From JBCCCJ01 sp039029315 (lineage in GTDB: Bacteria > Bacteroidota > Bacteroidia > J057): DNA of 64,000 bases. The notes beneath the pieces were generated by a model that was not told the origin of the DNA, ran no database searches, and saw only the letters and a list, made by a program, of their open reading frames with translations. Positions within the stretch are counted from its first letter, which is position 1, and the number at the start of each line of letters is the position of its first letter. Below, in pieces: positions 8,951 through 17,948 of this stretch. The translations under genes and the position numbers were made by a program. The stretch lies in the NCBI GenBank assembly GCA_039029315.1, contig JBCCGK010000005.1, forward strand, positions 62,001 through 126,000. The letters are read 5' to 3'.

Positions 8951-10248
8951 ATGTTGCGAATGCGGTTTTTAGGAAAATGCGTAGCGAAAAGAATGACGAG
9001 GAAGAGTAAGGCAGTGTAGGCATTGAGGGACGAGCTTAGCCAAGGTTCAAAAAAAGCGGAAAATCCTGCCCCCAAGCCGATCGCCAATCCTGCTCCGGGG
9101 TACCGAACTTTTCGCAGAAGCTGGATGAAAAACAGTAGCAAGGTGCTTAAACCGATGATGCCGACATTGAGCAGCAATGCGATATATGAATTGTGAGAAT
9201 CGCCTTGATGTCCTGTTTTCATCAACCACTCTGGCAGGGTTCCATATTCAAATAACTTTTGATCATACCCAAATCCTCTGCCTAACCATTTATGATCCTG
9301 ATAGACACTCATGGCATATTCCCAGGCGTGAAATCGTCCCGTGCCCGATAGGATAGATTCAATCCGCAATTCTTGTGAAAGGCCCATTTTTGTGATGATC
9401 CACACAATGAATTCAAGATTCACCACACTGACTGCAAATGGGACTACCAGTATGAAAAAGATGGTTTTTTTGAACACGCCCCCACCGACAAAATACAGCA
9501 AGAAAAAAAACAACAGCACAGATGCTAGCGTGTTTCTGGAACCACACAACAGGATACAAGCGATAAGTATGGCAAAAAATATTCGTTTCTGTCGCTTGGA
9601 AAAAACCTCCGGATAGGCTTTCAGATAGAAGAAAAGCAGCATCGTAAACAAGGTCGCATGTATGCCATGTCCATTGGGGTTACCAAAAAATCCTCGAAAC
9701 CGGGTATTGAAGATGGAAATACGCATCCCAAGCCCATAGGTAATCAGACCAATGAAATAAATGAGAATAACCAACAGGATGATGTCCCTATAAAGTGTTT
9801 TGCTGTTTTTCCAGATATGAAAGTTCCAGTAATGCAGGACAATGAATAGCAAAAAGGAATAGGAAATCGTTTTTTGGACAGCTGTTCCTTTGATTGGACT
9901 TTGGCTAATAGAAAGGAATGCCAAAATGGTGAAAAGAATGACGATAAACGCCAAGGGACGAAAGCGGTACTTTCTTTTGATTAAATCCCGAATGGTTGCA
10001 ATCATCATGACGAGAATCCCAACGATCCTCAGATCCTTGAAAAACGCGAGTTCCGTTTGTCGACTATCTCCAAAAATAATGATAAAGAGAAAGCTGACAA
10101 TCAGCACATTGTCCCTGCCCTTAGCAAGAAAATTGAAGCAAAGAAACAAGAAGGCCACCATCGAAAGCGCCGTATGTACATTGCCCAAAATGTATAGAAT
10201 GGGCAAATACATGAAAAACAGCTTGTATTCTCGAAAAAAGGCGCGCAA
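8947..10248 (-). CDS. O-antigen ligase/polymerase (Wzy-like) membrane protein
   Basis: A 433-residue protein made mostly of hydrophobic helices (about 10-12), for example FMYLPILYILGNVHTALSMVAFL, VILFTILAFLSIS and IFFAILIACILLC. A longer periplasmic loop lies around the sequence SGTGRFHAWEYAMSVYQDHKWLGRGFG followed by GHQGDSHNSYIALLLNVGIIG. That G-R-x-x-W ... G-x-G-F ... H-N-x-Y pattern is the hallmark of the Wzy_C/O-antigen ligase superfamily. It would polymerise flipped repeat units or ligate the glycan in the periplasm. Polymerase and ligase cannot be separated from sequence, but its position inside a biosynthetic locus favours polymerase. It ends in an ATGA overlap with the next GT. Confidence 0.85.
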   Translation of the reverse strand: MRAFFREYKLFFMYLPILYILGNVHTALSMVAFLFLCFNFLAKGRDNVLIVSFLFIIIFGDSRQTELAFFKDLRIVGILVMMIATIRDLIKRKYRFRPLAFIVILFTILAFLSISQSPIKGTAVQKTISYSFLLFIVLHYWNFHIWKNSKTLYRDIILLVILIYFIGLITYGLGMRISIFNTRFRGFFGNPNGHGIHATLFTMLLFFYLKAYPEVFSKRQKRIFFAILIACILLCGSRNTLASVLLFFFLLYFVGGGVFKKTIFFILVVPFAVSVVNLEFIVWIITKMGLSQELRIESILSGTGRFHAWEYAMSVYQDHKWLGRGFGYDQKLFEYGTLPEWLMKTGHQGDSHNSYIALLLNVGIIGLSTLLLFFIQLLRKVRYPGAGLAIGLGAGFSAFFEPWLSSSLNAYTALLFLVILFATHFPKNRIRNI

Positions 10249-10271
10249 AATAAAGACTAAAAGTTATTGCG

Positions 10272-11252
10272 TTAGACGTTTGATTTTATCCTTTTCTCAG
10301 GAAGGGCTTGTTTGTCCTCTGAATATTGTTGAATCGACTCAATGACATAGTTGGGCCGTTTTCTGGCAGCATCTAATCCACGCCAGACATACTCGCCTAT
10401 GATTCCCAATGCAATCATCTGGAAGGAAGAAACTGTCAGCAGGACTACCATGACACTCGTCCATCCTTCCACAGGCACCCAGCCAAATAATTTGGCTCCA
10501 ATAATGAACAAGGCATATGCAAGGGCAAATCCTCCCAACACCAATCCCAGAAGCGAAATGATCCTGATGGGGAAAAATGAAAAGGCGACAAAAGAATCAA
10601 TGAACAACTTGAGTTTTTTGGTGAAAGTCCATCGGGATTTTCCCACCTCACGTTCGCGTCTTTTGTAGGGAATATTCACATAGTCATATCCCAGCCAGGA
10701 CAGCAGATAGAGAACATTTGTGTTCTTTTCATCCATGGCGACGACTTCGTCTTTCAACTGTTTGTCAAACAAGACAAAATCGAACCCTCCTTCTGGAAGT
10801 TGTTTGAGACCAAATTTTCGGATGAGACTCTGAAAAATGTTGGCGAATATCTTGGTTAGGAAGGGATCATCCCGATCTTGTCGGTTGGCGATAACCAACT
10901 TGATTCCGCTTCTCCAGTATTCATACATTTTCGGAATCATCTCTGGCGGATCCTGAAGATCTGCTGCGATCACCGTGCAACAATCTCCCGTAGCGTGAGC
11001 CATTCCAGCCAGAATGGCATTGTATGATCCAACATTTCCAGCCAGTTTGAGGATCTTGACTTGTTTGGGATACGCCTGAAAGAAATCATTCAAAGCATCC
11101 AATGTCCCATCTTTGGACCCATCATCGATCATCACATATTCCACTTCAACATCTGGTGGAAACAGCTTTTCAGTCTCGACAAGAATCTTGGAGGTGATAG
11201 GAATATTCTCTTCGTTATAATAACAGGGGATAATGATGGATAATTTGGGCAT
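10272..11252 (-). CDS. Polyprenyl-phosphate glycosyltransferase (GtrB/ArnC-like GT2)
   Basis: A 326-residue enzyme. The GT-A domain shows LSIIIPCYYNEENIP, VMIDDGSKDGT and AADLQDPPEMI (DXD within DLQDP). The R-E-R-E-V-G-K-S-R-W-T-F-T-K-K-L segment is the juxtamembrane motif of GtrB/DPM1/ArnC proteins. Two C-terminal transmembrane helices follow (FFPIRIISLLGLVLGGFALAYALF and VVLLTVSSFQMIALGIIG). Family members move a sugar from a nucleotide to undecaprenyl phosphate; the lipid sugar is then flipped and used by a periplasmic GT-C enzyme. The multi-pass protein at 24446-26212 is the only visible GT-C-like candidate partner, which is inference. Confidence 0.9.
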   Translation of the reverse strand: MPKLSIIIPCYYNEENIPITSKILVETEKLFPPDVEVEYVMIDDGSKDGTLDALNDFFQAYPKQVKILKLAGNVGSYNAILAGMAHATGDCCTVIAADLQDPPEMIPKMYEYWRSGIKLVIANRQDRDDPFLTKIFANIFQSLIRKFGLKQLPEGGFDFVLFDKQLKDEVVAMDEKNTNVLYLLSWLGYDYVNIPYKRREREVGKSRWTFTKKLKLFIDSFVAFSFFPIRIISLLGLVLGGFALAYALFIIGAKLFGWVPVEGWTSVMVVLLTVSSFQMIALGIIGEYVWRGLDAARKRPNYVIESIQQYSEDKQALPEKRIKSNV

Positions 11253-11287
11253 GATGACTCACATTAGTGATTGGGAAATAGGGCGAC

Positions 11288-12391
11288 TCAAGCTGAAAAT
11301 TGCTGAATACATGCGCAAATATAGCGCACCTCTTCACGAGACAAGCCTGGATATATGGGAAGACTCAGGCAGGTTTCGGCGATTTCTTCTGCAATAGGGA
11401 AATCTCCTTTGGTGAATCCAAGCTCCTGATAGGCTTGCTGTAGGTGTGGAGGGATGGGATAATGGATCAAGGTGCCAATGCCTTTTTCTTTCAAGTAGGA
11501 TTGGAGCGCATCTCTCTGTGGACTTCTAATCAAATAGATATGATAGACACTCGTCGCACCTTCTGCAAGAACAGGCAGATGAATATCTGTTGCCGCTTGC
11601 AGATGCGTCGTATACCAGTTTGCGATTTGGTTGCGCTCTTCATTCCAGCTATCAAGATGAGGGAGTTTGACAAGCAGGGTAGCAGCATGTGCTTCATCCA
11701 GTCTGGAATTGAGTCCCTTGACTTCATTGAAGTATTTTTTCTGAGAGCCGTAATTGCGAAGGATACGGGATTTGAGAGCGAGGGATTCATCCTGTGTTGT
11801 GATCGCTCCCCCATCACCCAAGGCCCCAAGGTTTTTTCCTGGATAGAAACTGGTTCCATTACAATGCCCCCAACTGCCTGTGAGCTTACCGTGATAGGTG
11901 GCTCCCTGAGATTGCGCATTGTCCTCAATCACATACAAGTTATGCGCCTTTGCGATTTCCATGATCGGACCCATTTCGCAACATTGGCCATACAGATGAA
12001 CGGGCAGAATCGCTTTGGTTCTTGGCGTAATGGCTGCTTCAATCAATTTAGGATCAAGGTTGTAAGTATCAAGGCGGGGTTCCACAAGTACTGGCTTGGC
12101 ACCGGCCATAGAGACTGCCAGGACCGATGCGATATAGGTGTTGGAGGGCACAATCACCTCATCTCCGGGACCGATATCAAGGATTCTGAGAGAAATGTGC
12201 AAGGCATCCAGGCCATTGGCAACCCCAACACAATGTGAAGTTTGGGAGTAGTTGGCATAGGCCGCCTCAAATTCCTTGACAGACTTGCCAAGTACATACC
12301 ACTTGCTGTCAAAAAAATTGGTGAATGCTTCGATGATTTCATCTCTGATACGCTCATTCGTCGCATCAAAAGACAAATATGGGATATTCAT
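11288..12391 (-). CDS. DegT/DnrJ/EryC1/StrS sugar aminotransferase (FdtB/QdtB type)
   Basis: A 367-residue PLP-dependent aminotransferase. I take the ATG at 12391 (MNIPYLSFDATNERI) because it forms a 4-nt ATGA overlap with the acyltransferase stop and gives the usual family N-terminus. Motifs include VGVANGLDALHISLR, DEVIVPSNTYIAS, VIEDNAQSQGATY and the lysine-bearing SFYPGKNLGALGDGGAI, in which the K forms the Schiff base. The order isomerase, acetyltransferase, aminotransferase matches gene sets for dTDP-3-acetamido-3,6-dideoxyhexose (Fuc3NAc or Qui3NAc), so it probably aminates a 3-keto-6-deoxy sugar nucleotide. RmlA and RmlB, which would supply the precursor, are not in the window. Confidence 0.9.
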   Translation of the reverse strand: MNIPYLSFDATNERIRDEIIEAFTNFFDSKWYVLGKSVKEFEAAYANYSQTSHCVGVANGLDALHISLRILDIGPGDEVIVPSNTYIASVLAVSMAGAKPVLVEPRLDTYNLDPKLIEAAITPRTKAILPVHLYGQCCEMGPIMEIAKAHNLYVIEDNAQSQGATYHGKLTGSWGHCNGTSFYPGKNLGALGDGGAITTQDESLALKSRILRNYGSQKKYFNEVKGLNSRLDEAHAATLLVKLPHLDSWNEERNQIANWYTTHLQAATDIHLPVLAEGATSVYHIYLIRSPQRDALQSYLKEKGIGTLIHYPIPPHLQQAYQELGFTKGDFPIAEEIAETCLSLPIYPGLSREEVRYICACIQQFSA

Positions 12392-12939
12392 TGTCGTTGT
12401 AGTCCCCATTCTGTTTCTATATAAGTGTGTTTATCTTCAGAAATCCATTCGCCTTCCTTTTCCTGCCTGAGTTTCCGACCATACTCATCTACCCAGCCCT
12501 GATGTTTGGCAGGGTTGCCGTAGTATAAGGCATATGGCGGAATGTCACGTGTAACCACAGATCCGATGCCAGTCATGGCATACTGACCAATGGTTACCCC
12601 AGCCAGAATAGTAGAATTCGCCCCGATGGAAGCGCCTTTCTGTACAAGTGTCTTGACTACAGGTTTATATTGTTTGCTTCTTGGGCGTAAATCATTGGTG
12701 AACACAACATTGGGACCCAGGAAAACATCATCTTCCAGAACTACACCAGCCCAGATATAGATTCCACTTTTGATGGTTACATTATTCCCGATTTGTACAT
12801 CCTGTTCGATGTAACAGTGATCGCAAATGTTGCAATTGGAACCGATACTTACTCCTTCCAAAATATGAACAAAAGCCCAAATTCGACTATCTTGGCCAAT
12901 TTTATCTGTTTCTACCAGCGCTTGAGGATGAATATACAT
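12388..12939 (-). CDS. Left-handed beta-helix sugar N-acyltransferase (FdtC/WbpD type)
   Basis: A 183-residue hexapeptide-repeat protein. It starts MYIHPQALVETDKIGQDSRI and shows isoleucine-patch repeats such as IGSNCNICDHCYIEQDVQIGNNVTIKSG, followed by EDDVFLGPNVVFTNDLRPRSK, a stretch typical of the WbpD/WlbB/FdtC group, and KGASIGANSTILAGVTIG. It lies 3 nt after the isomerase gene and overlaps the aminotransferase by ATGA. In that trio it would acetylate the newly made 3-amino group from an acyl-CoA. A paralogue at 40769-41359 shares the same architecture. Acyl donor and exact sugar are not determined. Confidence 0.88.
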   Translation of the reverse strand: MYIHPQALVETDKIGQDSRIWAFVHILEGVSIGSNCNICDHCYIEQDVQIGNNVTIKSGIYIWAGVVLEDDVFLGPNVVFTNDLRPRSKQYKPVVKTLVQKGASIGANSTILAGVTIGQYAMTGIGSVVTRDIPPYALYYGNPAKHQGWVDEYGRKLRQEKEGEWISEDKHTYIETEWGLQRQ

Positions 12940-12942
12940 GTT

Positions 12943-13401
12943 TTAGGAGTGCGTTTCGATTGTTGAGTCCAGGCCCTTGCTCTGTAAGTCAAATTCAGAA
13001 GCAGGGACTTTTTTGAATGTTTCGTAGTCGCGAATATAGTCTGTCTCATCATATACCGTGGAAGCCAACACCAGCTGAACGGCCGTATGTGAATATTGCA
13101 TCGTATGCCAGGAATAAGGAGGCAAATAGACGCCTTGATCCGGCCTCTCCAGCACAAATGTTTCAATGTCTCCACTCTGCATTTCGGTATTGACAATGAT
13201 CCGACCACTTACAGCAACCAGTACCATTTCGGTGAAGTGATGGGCATGCCGTCCCCTGACAATGCTCTCTGGAGTATAATAGGTCCAAAAAACACGTTTT
13301 ACATCAAAAGGGATCAGATTCTGCACCTCTGCCACACTGATGTACCCAACGGAAGAACTTCCGATTTTGGGAAACTGTATCAAATAGGGTTTTTTTTGCA
13401 T
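12943..13401 (-). CDS. FdtA/QdtA-type sugar 3,4-ketoisomerase (cupin)
   Basis: A 152-residue cupin. Motifs include VKRVFWTYYTPESIVRGRHAHHFTEM, with the metal-independent histidine pair HAH, then LPPYSWHTMQYS and LASTVYDETDYIRDYETF, the strongly conserved C-terminal signature of FdtA/QdtA proteins. These convert dTDP-4-keto-6-deoxyglucose to the 3-keto isomer (galacto for FdtA, gluco for QdtA). In characterised FdtA the region aligned to residues 14-18 carries an Arg; here it reads GSSSV, so product stereochemistry should not be assumed. It is the first gene of a tightly packed isomerase-acetyltransferase-aminotransferase trio. Confidence 0.88.
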   Translation of the reverse strand: MQKKPYLIQFPKIGSSSVGYISVAEVQNLIPFDVKRVFWTYYTPESIVRGRHAHHFTEMVLVAVSGRIIVNTEMQSGDIETFVLERPDQGVYLPPYSWHTMQYSHTAVQLVLASTVYDETDYIRDYETFKKVPASEFDLQSKGLDSTIETHS

Positions 13402-13482
13402 GTCTGAAAAATCATGGGATTCAAAACAAAAGTAGCTGATTTTGGCGCGATTACAGGACTTTTTTGATGAAAGACTTACATT

Positions 13483-14664
13483 TCACGAAAGTGGAGATGT
13501 TTGATAGGAAGCAGGCCTAGAAGGGTGCAATAATTGTTGATTCAAGGCAATGAATACCTCCTCATGTTGTCGGGCCACAATATCCCAGACGAACTGTTTG
13601 GCTACTCGCTCACGAGAGGCCATTGACATCTTTTGCTGCTGGGAGAGATTCAGTTGGGCAAACTGTTGGATGGCATTCTTGATTGCCTCAGCACTTCTTT
13701 TCTCAATGATGAATCCATTTTGTTCATCCACCAGCTCCCGGGTCGCCCCTACATCTGTTACAATGATCGGCATCCCATATGCCATTGCTTCCAATACCAC
13801 TGTCGGCATGCCTTCCATCAAGGTTGGCAAGATGAATACATCATGTGTCTGAAACAATCCGGGCAAGTCTTCATCTGCCACGAAACCTGGCATATCTACA
13901 TTGAGAAGCTTCTCTCCTTCCTTCAACAAGTCCTGATAGAGAGGGCCTTTCCCCGCAAGAGTGAACTGCACCTCCATTGTCTGGTCTTGTTGATGAAGGG
14001 ATCTGGCAGTTTCCAGTAGATGCGTGATCCCTTTATTGCTGGCAAATCTTCCCAAAAACAAGCATTTGAATGCCTTCTTTTGTTGGCGAAAGCGTTCAGG
14101 AACAGCAGCTTCTTCTGGCAAAAGGGTTGCATTGGGGAGAACAACTACTTTTCGATCAGCATGAGGAACTGCACGCCCAAGAATCTGTGTTAACTTTCCG
14201 CCTAATGCTACCACCTTGGCGGCATGCTTGAAGAGATGACCATAAATCAGATGATAGGGAAATCCAACAATCTTATCTCTAAACGTCAATGGTTGAAATG
14301 GCTCCAGACCATGTGGGTTGAAAATCACCCGATCTCCTAAAGATTTGATGTCATGCCAGATCGTTACTCCTTGTGCATAGAGCACATGATCAGGATGCTG
14401 ATGTGCAATCTCTGCAACCCGTTTTGTATAGTGGTAGATGTCCAACAAATAGTTCCTTCTTCCAGTCATAGGATCAATGTGGATCTCTTTGATCTCAGGA
14501 TAGGCAGAAAATAAAGCGTGGGCCGAATGTGGATGCACAACCGTGATCTCCACATTCCCTCTTTTGGCCAATGCTTCGATCAACAGTTGCGAATGCCGTT
14601 GGATTCCCCCCACACTGTGAGGGAAAATACCATCGGTGCAAAATAAGACTTTGGTGTCAGGCAT
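13483..14664 (-). CDS. Family 4 glycosyltransferase
   Basis: A 393-residue GT4 enzyme. The N-terminus has VLFCTDGIFPHSVGGIQRHS, the GGIQ/R acceptor loop; the middle has VIFNPHGLEPFQ. The donor domain contains KCLFLGRFASNKGITHLL and LPTLMEGMPTVVLEAMAYGMP, the E-x7-E motif. The ATG at 14664 overlaps the stop of the epimerase upstream as ATGCCTGA (14657-14664), the same 8-nt overlap seen at 5294-5301. After its stop an 81-bp gap separates it from the ketoisomerase gene. No membrane segment is visible. Donor unknown. Confidence 0.9.
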   Translation of the reverse strand: MPDTKVLFCTDGIFPHSVGGIQRHSQLLIEALAKRGNVEITVVHPHSAHALFSAYPEIKEIHIDPMTGRRNYLLDIYHYTKRVAEIAHQHPDHVLYAQGVTIWHDIKSLGDRVIFNPHGLEPFQPLTFRDKIVGFPYHLIYGHLFKHAAKVVALGGKLTQILGRAVPHADRKVVVLPNATLLPEEAAVPERFRQQKKAFKCLFLGRFASNKGITHLLETARSLHQQDQTMEVQFTLAGKGPLYQDLLKEGEKLLNVDMPGFVADEDLPGLFQTHDVFILPTLMEGMPTVVLEAMAYGMPIIVTDVGATRELVDEQNGFIIEKRSAEAIKNAIQQFAQLNLSQQQKMSMASRERVAKQFVWDIVARQHEEVFIALNQQLLHPSRPASYQTSPLS

Positions 14665-15592
14665 GGCTCACCGTTTCTTTGACCAATGTCGCAATCCCTT
14701 CATCGATCCCGATTTTGGGCCTCCATCCAGTCAGATCTTTGAGTTTCTGATTGTCTGACAACAGATGTCCCCGGTCAGAAGGTCTCATTCGATTCGGATC
14801 TTGCTCTATTGTGATCGTTTCCCCTAACTGACGTTCAAAGGCTGCCACAATCTCCCGAACTGAGTATTCCATCCCCTGTCCCAAATTGAAGGTGTCAATT
14901 CCCTTAGAAAATTGTTCCAATAGCATTCTGACAGCTACAGCCATATCAGAGGTATGGATAAAATCACGCTTGGGTTCCAGATTGCCCAGTTTGATGGTTC
15001 GTTTGCCTTCCAGCAATTGTTTCTGGATTTCGGGAATCAGGTGTGGATTTGTTTCTCTCGGGCCAAAAGCATTAAAAAATCGACAAATCACAGTCGGAAT
15101 ACCACTGGATAAATGAAACTCCCGACACAAGCGTTCTCCAGTGAGTTTTGACAATCCATAGACATCCAATGGATGGGGAGGAAGAGTCTCTGGGGTAGCC
15201 ACATCATGGATGGGATATACCGCTGCTGTTGAGGCAAAAAACACTTTTTCCACTGAGGGAGTTTGTGCAAGGACATCCATCAATTGCATTGTCCCTCTTA
15301 CATTGATGTCAAAGGCCTCATAGGGGTGCTGATTGCAATACGGAATGAAATGAATGGCTGCAAGATGGATGACCCATTGGGGCTGAATATCCTGAATAAT
15401 GCTGGCCATTCGATTGTTGTTCCGAATGTCTTCTTGATAAAAATGGGAGTCAGATACGTGAATGAAGCTACGGTTGCCAAAGGATAGGTCATCAATCACA
15501 AAGACCTCATGGCCGTGGTCTTGTAATTCCTGAACGACAGCAGAACCAATGAATCCTGCGCCTCCGGTGATGAGGATTTTTTTCTCAGTCAT
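14657..15592 (-). CDS. NAD-dependent nucleotide-sugar epimerase/dehydratase
   Basis: An extended-SDR enzyme of about 311 residues. ILITGGAGFIGSAVV near the N-terminus is the NAD site; FASTAAVYP and YGLSK give the S/T and the YxxxK catalytic residues; RFFNAFGPRETNPHLIP and KRDFIHTSDM are the substrate-side motifs common in UDP-glucose/GlcNAc 4-epimerases. ATGs at 15592 and 15601 are both possible; I use 15592 because the added MRT residues are not typical. It is coupled by an 8-nt overlap to the next GT gene. It resembles GalE/WbpP-type epimerases rather than RmlB, but the substrate is not determined. Confidence 0.85.
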   Translation of the reverse strand: MTEKKILITGGAGFIGSAVVQELQDHGHEVFVIDDLSFGNRSFIHVSDSHFYQEDIRNNNRMASIIQDIQPQWVIHLAAIHFIPYCNQHPYEAFDINVRGTMQLMDVLAQTPSVEKVFFASTAAVYPIHDVATPETLPPHPLDVYGLSKLTGERLCREFHLSSGIPTVICRFFNAFGPRETNPHLIPEIQKQLLEGKRTIKLGNLEPKRDFIHTSDMAVAVRMLLEQFSKGIDTFNLGQGMEYSVREIVAAFERQLGETITIEQDPNRMRPSDRGHLLSDNQKLKDLTGWRPKIGIDEGIATLVKETVSHA

Positions 15593-15676
15593 AGTTCTCA
15601 ATAAAAGTTCTCAGTCGAATAGTCAAATATTGTTGAGGTGAATAAGGGATCGGTATGTTTGTTGGTATATGTCATG

Positions 15677-16840
15677 TCAGGATTGAGCAAGGGTCTGTTC
15701 GCTTGAGGGTTGCAAGACTTGTTCATAAGCAGATTGATAACTCTGTTTGGAATATCTACTTGTGCCAATGAGGTGAAGCTGTTGTTTCTGCTCTTCTGTT
15801 GGTTGAGGAAGGACTGGCATATCAAATTGCTCCAACTGAACAACATGCCCCAGTTCCTCTTGCGCTACCATGGCCGAATAGTCTCCTAGCTTGGGAGAAA
15901 TCAGCACTTGTAATCCCCCACAGAGATATTCTGCAAACTTGGTTGGAGAAGCCACTTGATTGGTAACACTGTCTTCCCGAACTAGTAGGCCATAATCCCC
16001 TATTGACAGGGTCAGAAGCATGTCTTCATGTCGAACCCAATCTTTCGCTACACGTTTGGGGTAGGCGCGATAGCAGGCCAATTGCTCCAGCTCAATTTTT
16101 GCCAAAAACAAAATATGGATGGCCGCTTGCTGATCCATCAACTCCAATAACCATCGATCCATGCGCTGAAAAGATTGCCATCCAGCAGATGAACCAGCAT
16201 AAATCAACACAACGGCTTGTTTGTCGAATCCATAGGAAAGTCTTTTTTCCAGCCGTTTGGACACTGATGGAAGATCCGCCAGGAACAACTGATTGACGGT
16301 ACATGGGATGATAGAATGTGCGTGTTTTTGATAGCCAAACTCTTCTTGCCAATGATCGACTAGTGCCTGGGAGACAGCGATTCGCCAATCGGTATCAAGG
16401 ATGGCCCTGCCTTCGAGTGCACCAATCTCTTGAATCAGTTGGGGGGAGCGTACAACCTCATATTCCTTCCACTCTGCCTGTGTGGCGCCCCTGCCATCAT
16501 AAATAAGCTGTTGGAGTGTGCCGGATTCCTTGAGTGTCAAGGCAAGATTGGTCGCCAGCACGCCTCTACAAATCGCTTTTTTCTCTCCTGAAAGCAGGAT
16601 CAGGATCTTCATGAGCCATTTATTCAGACGCCACCTGTGCAGACCGGGGGCCATCGGTACTACCCAAACTCTTTGGCCACGATGCTTGAATCGTGCCCGT
16701 TGCTGAAAAAATTGGCGAATGGAGATGAATGCGATCACCAAGACCTTTTCCCCCAGCTCCTCTTGAAGAAAAGCTGCTACATCCAGTACTTGACTGGCAA
16801 TCACTCCCGAATATCTATCGCCCAGGGTTAAGTACACCAT
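15677..16840 (-). CDS. Putative GT-B glycosyltransferase
   Basis: A 387-residue protein that I assign to GT-B/GT4-like enzymes with moderate confidence. The donor domain shows VVLIYAGSSAGWQSFQRMDRW and a C-terminal LLVREDSVTNQVASPTKFAEYLCGGLQVLIS, which corresponds to the E-x7-E region (KFAEYLCGG). The N-terminus MVYLTLGDRYSGVIASQVLD is an acceptor-type Rossmann start with a YSGV loop. It overlaps the end of the wecB-like gene by 26 nt, an unusually long overlap, and is followed by an 84-bp gap. It has no signal peptide. Acceptor and donor unknown. Confidence 0.75.
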   Translation of the reverse strand: MVYLTLGDRYSGVIASQVLDVAAFLQEELGEKVLVIAFISIRQFFQQRARFKHRGQRVWVVPMAPGLHRWRLNKWLMKILILLSGEKKAICRGVLATNLALTLKESGTLQQLIYDGRGATQAEWKEYEVVRSPQLIQEIGALEGRAILDTDWRIAVSQALVDHWQEEFGYQKHAHSIIPCTVNQLFLADLPSVSKRLEKRLSYGFDKQAVVLIYAGSSAGWQSFQRMDRWLLELMDQQAAIHILFLAKIELEQLACYRAYPKRVAKDWVRHEDMLLTLSIGDYGLLVREDSVTNQVASPTKFAEYLCGGLQVLISPKLGDYSAMVAQEELGHVVQLEQFDMPVLPQPTEEQKQQLHLIGTSRYSKQSYQSAYEQVLQPSSEQTLAQS

Positions 16841-17948
16841 GATGAGGAATCCGTTTTTGAAAAATTATGTCAGCAATGCGCTTGGTAGCTTGTCCATCCC
16901 ATAGGGGAGGCACGACACCACCTTTGTAGGTATTGTTGCGAATACTGGAAATGAGGTCTTTAATTTGAGGAAGTTCAAATGGTAAGAGCGTATTGGTTCC
17001 GATTTCGCACGTACTTGGTCGCTCTGTATTGGGGCGGAGCGTGAGACAAGGAACCTGTCGGAAGGTCGTCTCTTCTTGTATGCCACCACTGTCAGTGAGG
17101 ACAAAATGACTGTGAGCGATCAGATGTTGAAAAGAAAAGTAGTCCAATGGACCTGTGATGGACAATCCAGGAGTATTGATCAGTTCATCGTACAAGCCGA
17201 ACTTTTCAAGATTGTTCTTGGTTCTAGGATGAATCGGAAAGACCAGTTCTTGCTCAGAACATAGCCATTTGACCATTTCAATCAAGCGCTCCAATTCTTC
17301 CTGATGATCTACTGTTGCAGGACGATGCATGGTCATCAGGGCGTATGGTCGATCCTGAAGGTTCAATCGTTGCAGGATATCGCTGGCCTGAATGTCTGAT
17401 TCGAAAGCGACAAGCGTATCGATCATCGTATTCCCGACAAAAAAGACAGAATCTTTGGATTTGCCTTCTCGTTCGAGATGAGCCATGCCTGATTGTTCTG
17501 TAACAAAAAGAAAATCAGACAGTTCATCTGTGAGAATTCGATTCCATTCTTCAGGCATTGTTTTGTCAAAACTTCGCAGCCCACTCTCAATATGCCCAAG
17601 GGGAATCCCCAACTTATGTGCAGCCAATGCCGCAGCAAGGGTCGAATTGACATCCCCGGTGACCAAAATCAAATCGGGTCGAAAGGAGTCGCGCACAATC
17701 CGCTCTACGCCCAAAATGATATGTCCGATTTGGGTGTTGGGAGAACCCGGCTCTACATTGAGCCAAAAATCTGGATGTAATCCAAATTGCTCAAAAAATA
17801 CCCTGGACATCTTATCATCATAGTGTTGGCCTGTGTGAAGCAACTTATGATGAATGCCTTTCTCCGGTCTGTGGAGGTGTCGGGCAAACTGTGTTACCTT
17901 GATAAAGTTAGGTCGGGTACCTACGATGGTTAAAATATTCTTAAACAT
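16815..17948 (-). CDS. wecB: UDP-N-acetylglucosamine 2-epimerase (non-hydrolysing)
   Basis: A 377-residue enzyme beginning MFKNILTIVGTRPNFIKV. The GTRP start and the later MTMHRPATVDHQEEL, VLTDSGGIQEET and LRPNTERPSTCEIGTN are diagnostic for the WecB/MnaA group, which makes UDP-ManNAc from UDP-GlcNAc. Hydrolysing NeuC/LegG enzymes instead start with a GTRAE/DYG motif, so this protein should not be read as the missing LegG. The ATG at 17948 is chosen because it overlaps the upstream GT stop as ATGTTTAA (8 nt). UDP-ManNAc could feed a ManNAc residue or a further oxidised uronic acid; no wecC is in the window. Confidence 0.92.
   Translation of the reverse strand: MFKNILTIVGTRPNFIKVTQFARHLHRPEKGIHHKLLHTGQHYDDKMSRVFFEQFGLHPDFWLNVEPGSPNTQIGHIILGVERIVRDSFRPDLILVTGDVNSTLAAALAAHKLGIPLGHIESGLRSFDKTMPEEWNRILTDELSDFLFVTEQSGMAHLEREGKSKDSVFFVGNTMIDTLVAFESDIQASDILQRLNLQDRPYALMTMHRPATVDHQEELERLIEMVKWLCSEQELVFPIHPRTKNNLEKFGLYDELINTPGLSITGPLDYFSFQHLIAHSHFVLTDSGGIQEETTFRQVPCLTLRPNTERPSTCEIGTNTLLPFELPQIKDLISSIRNNTYKGGVVPPLWDGQATKRIADIIFQKRIPHHGVLNPGR

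Noticed and set aside
11444..12238. 264-residue plus-strand frame
   Set aside because: Shadow of the DegT aminotransferase on the other strand; composition rich in Cys/Ile/Met with no motifs.
16815..17948. Reading the 2-epimerase as hydrolysing LegG/NeuC
   Set aside because: The N-terminal GTRPNFIK and ERPSTCEIGTN phrases are of the non-hydrolysing WecB group.
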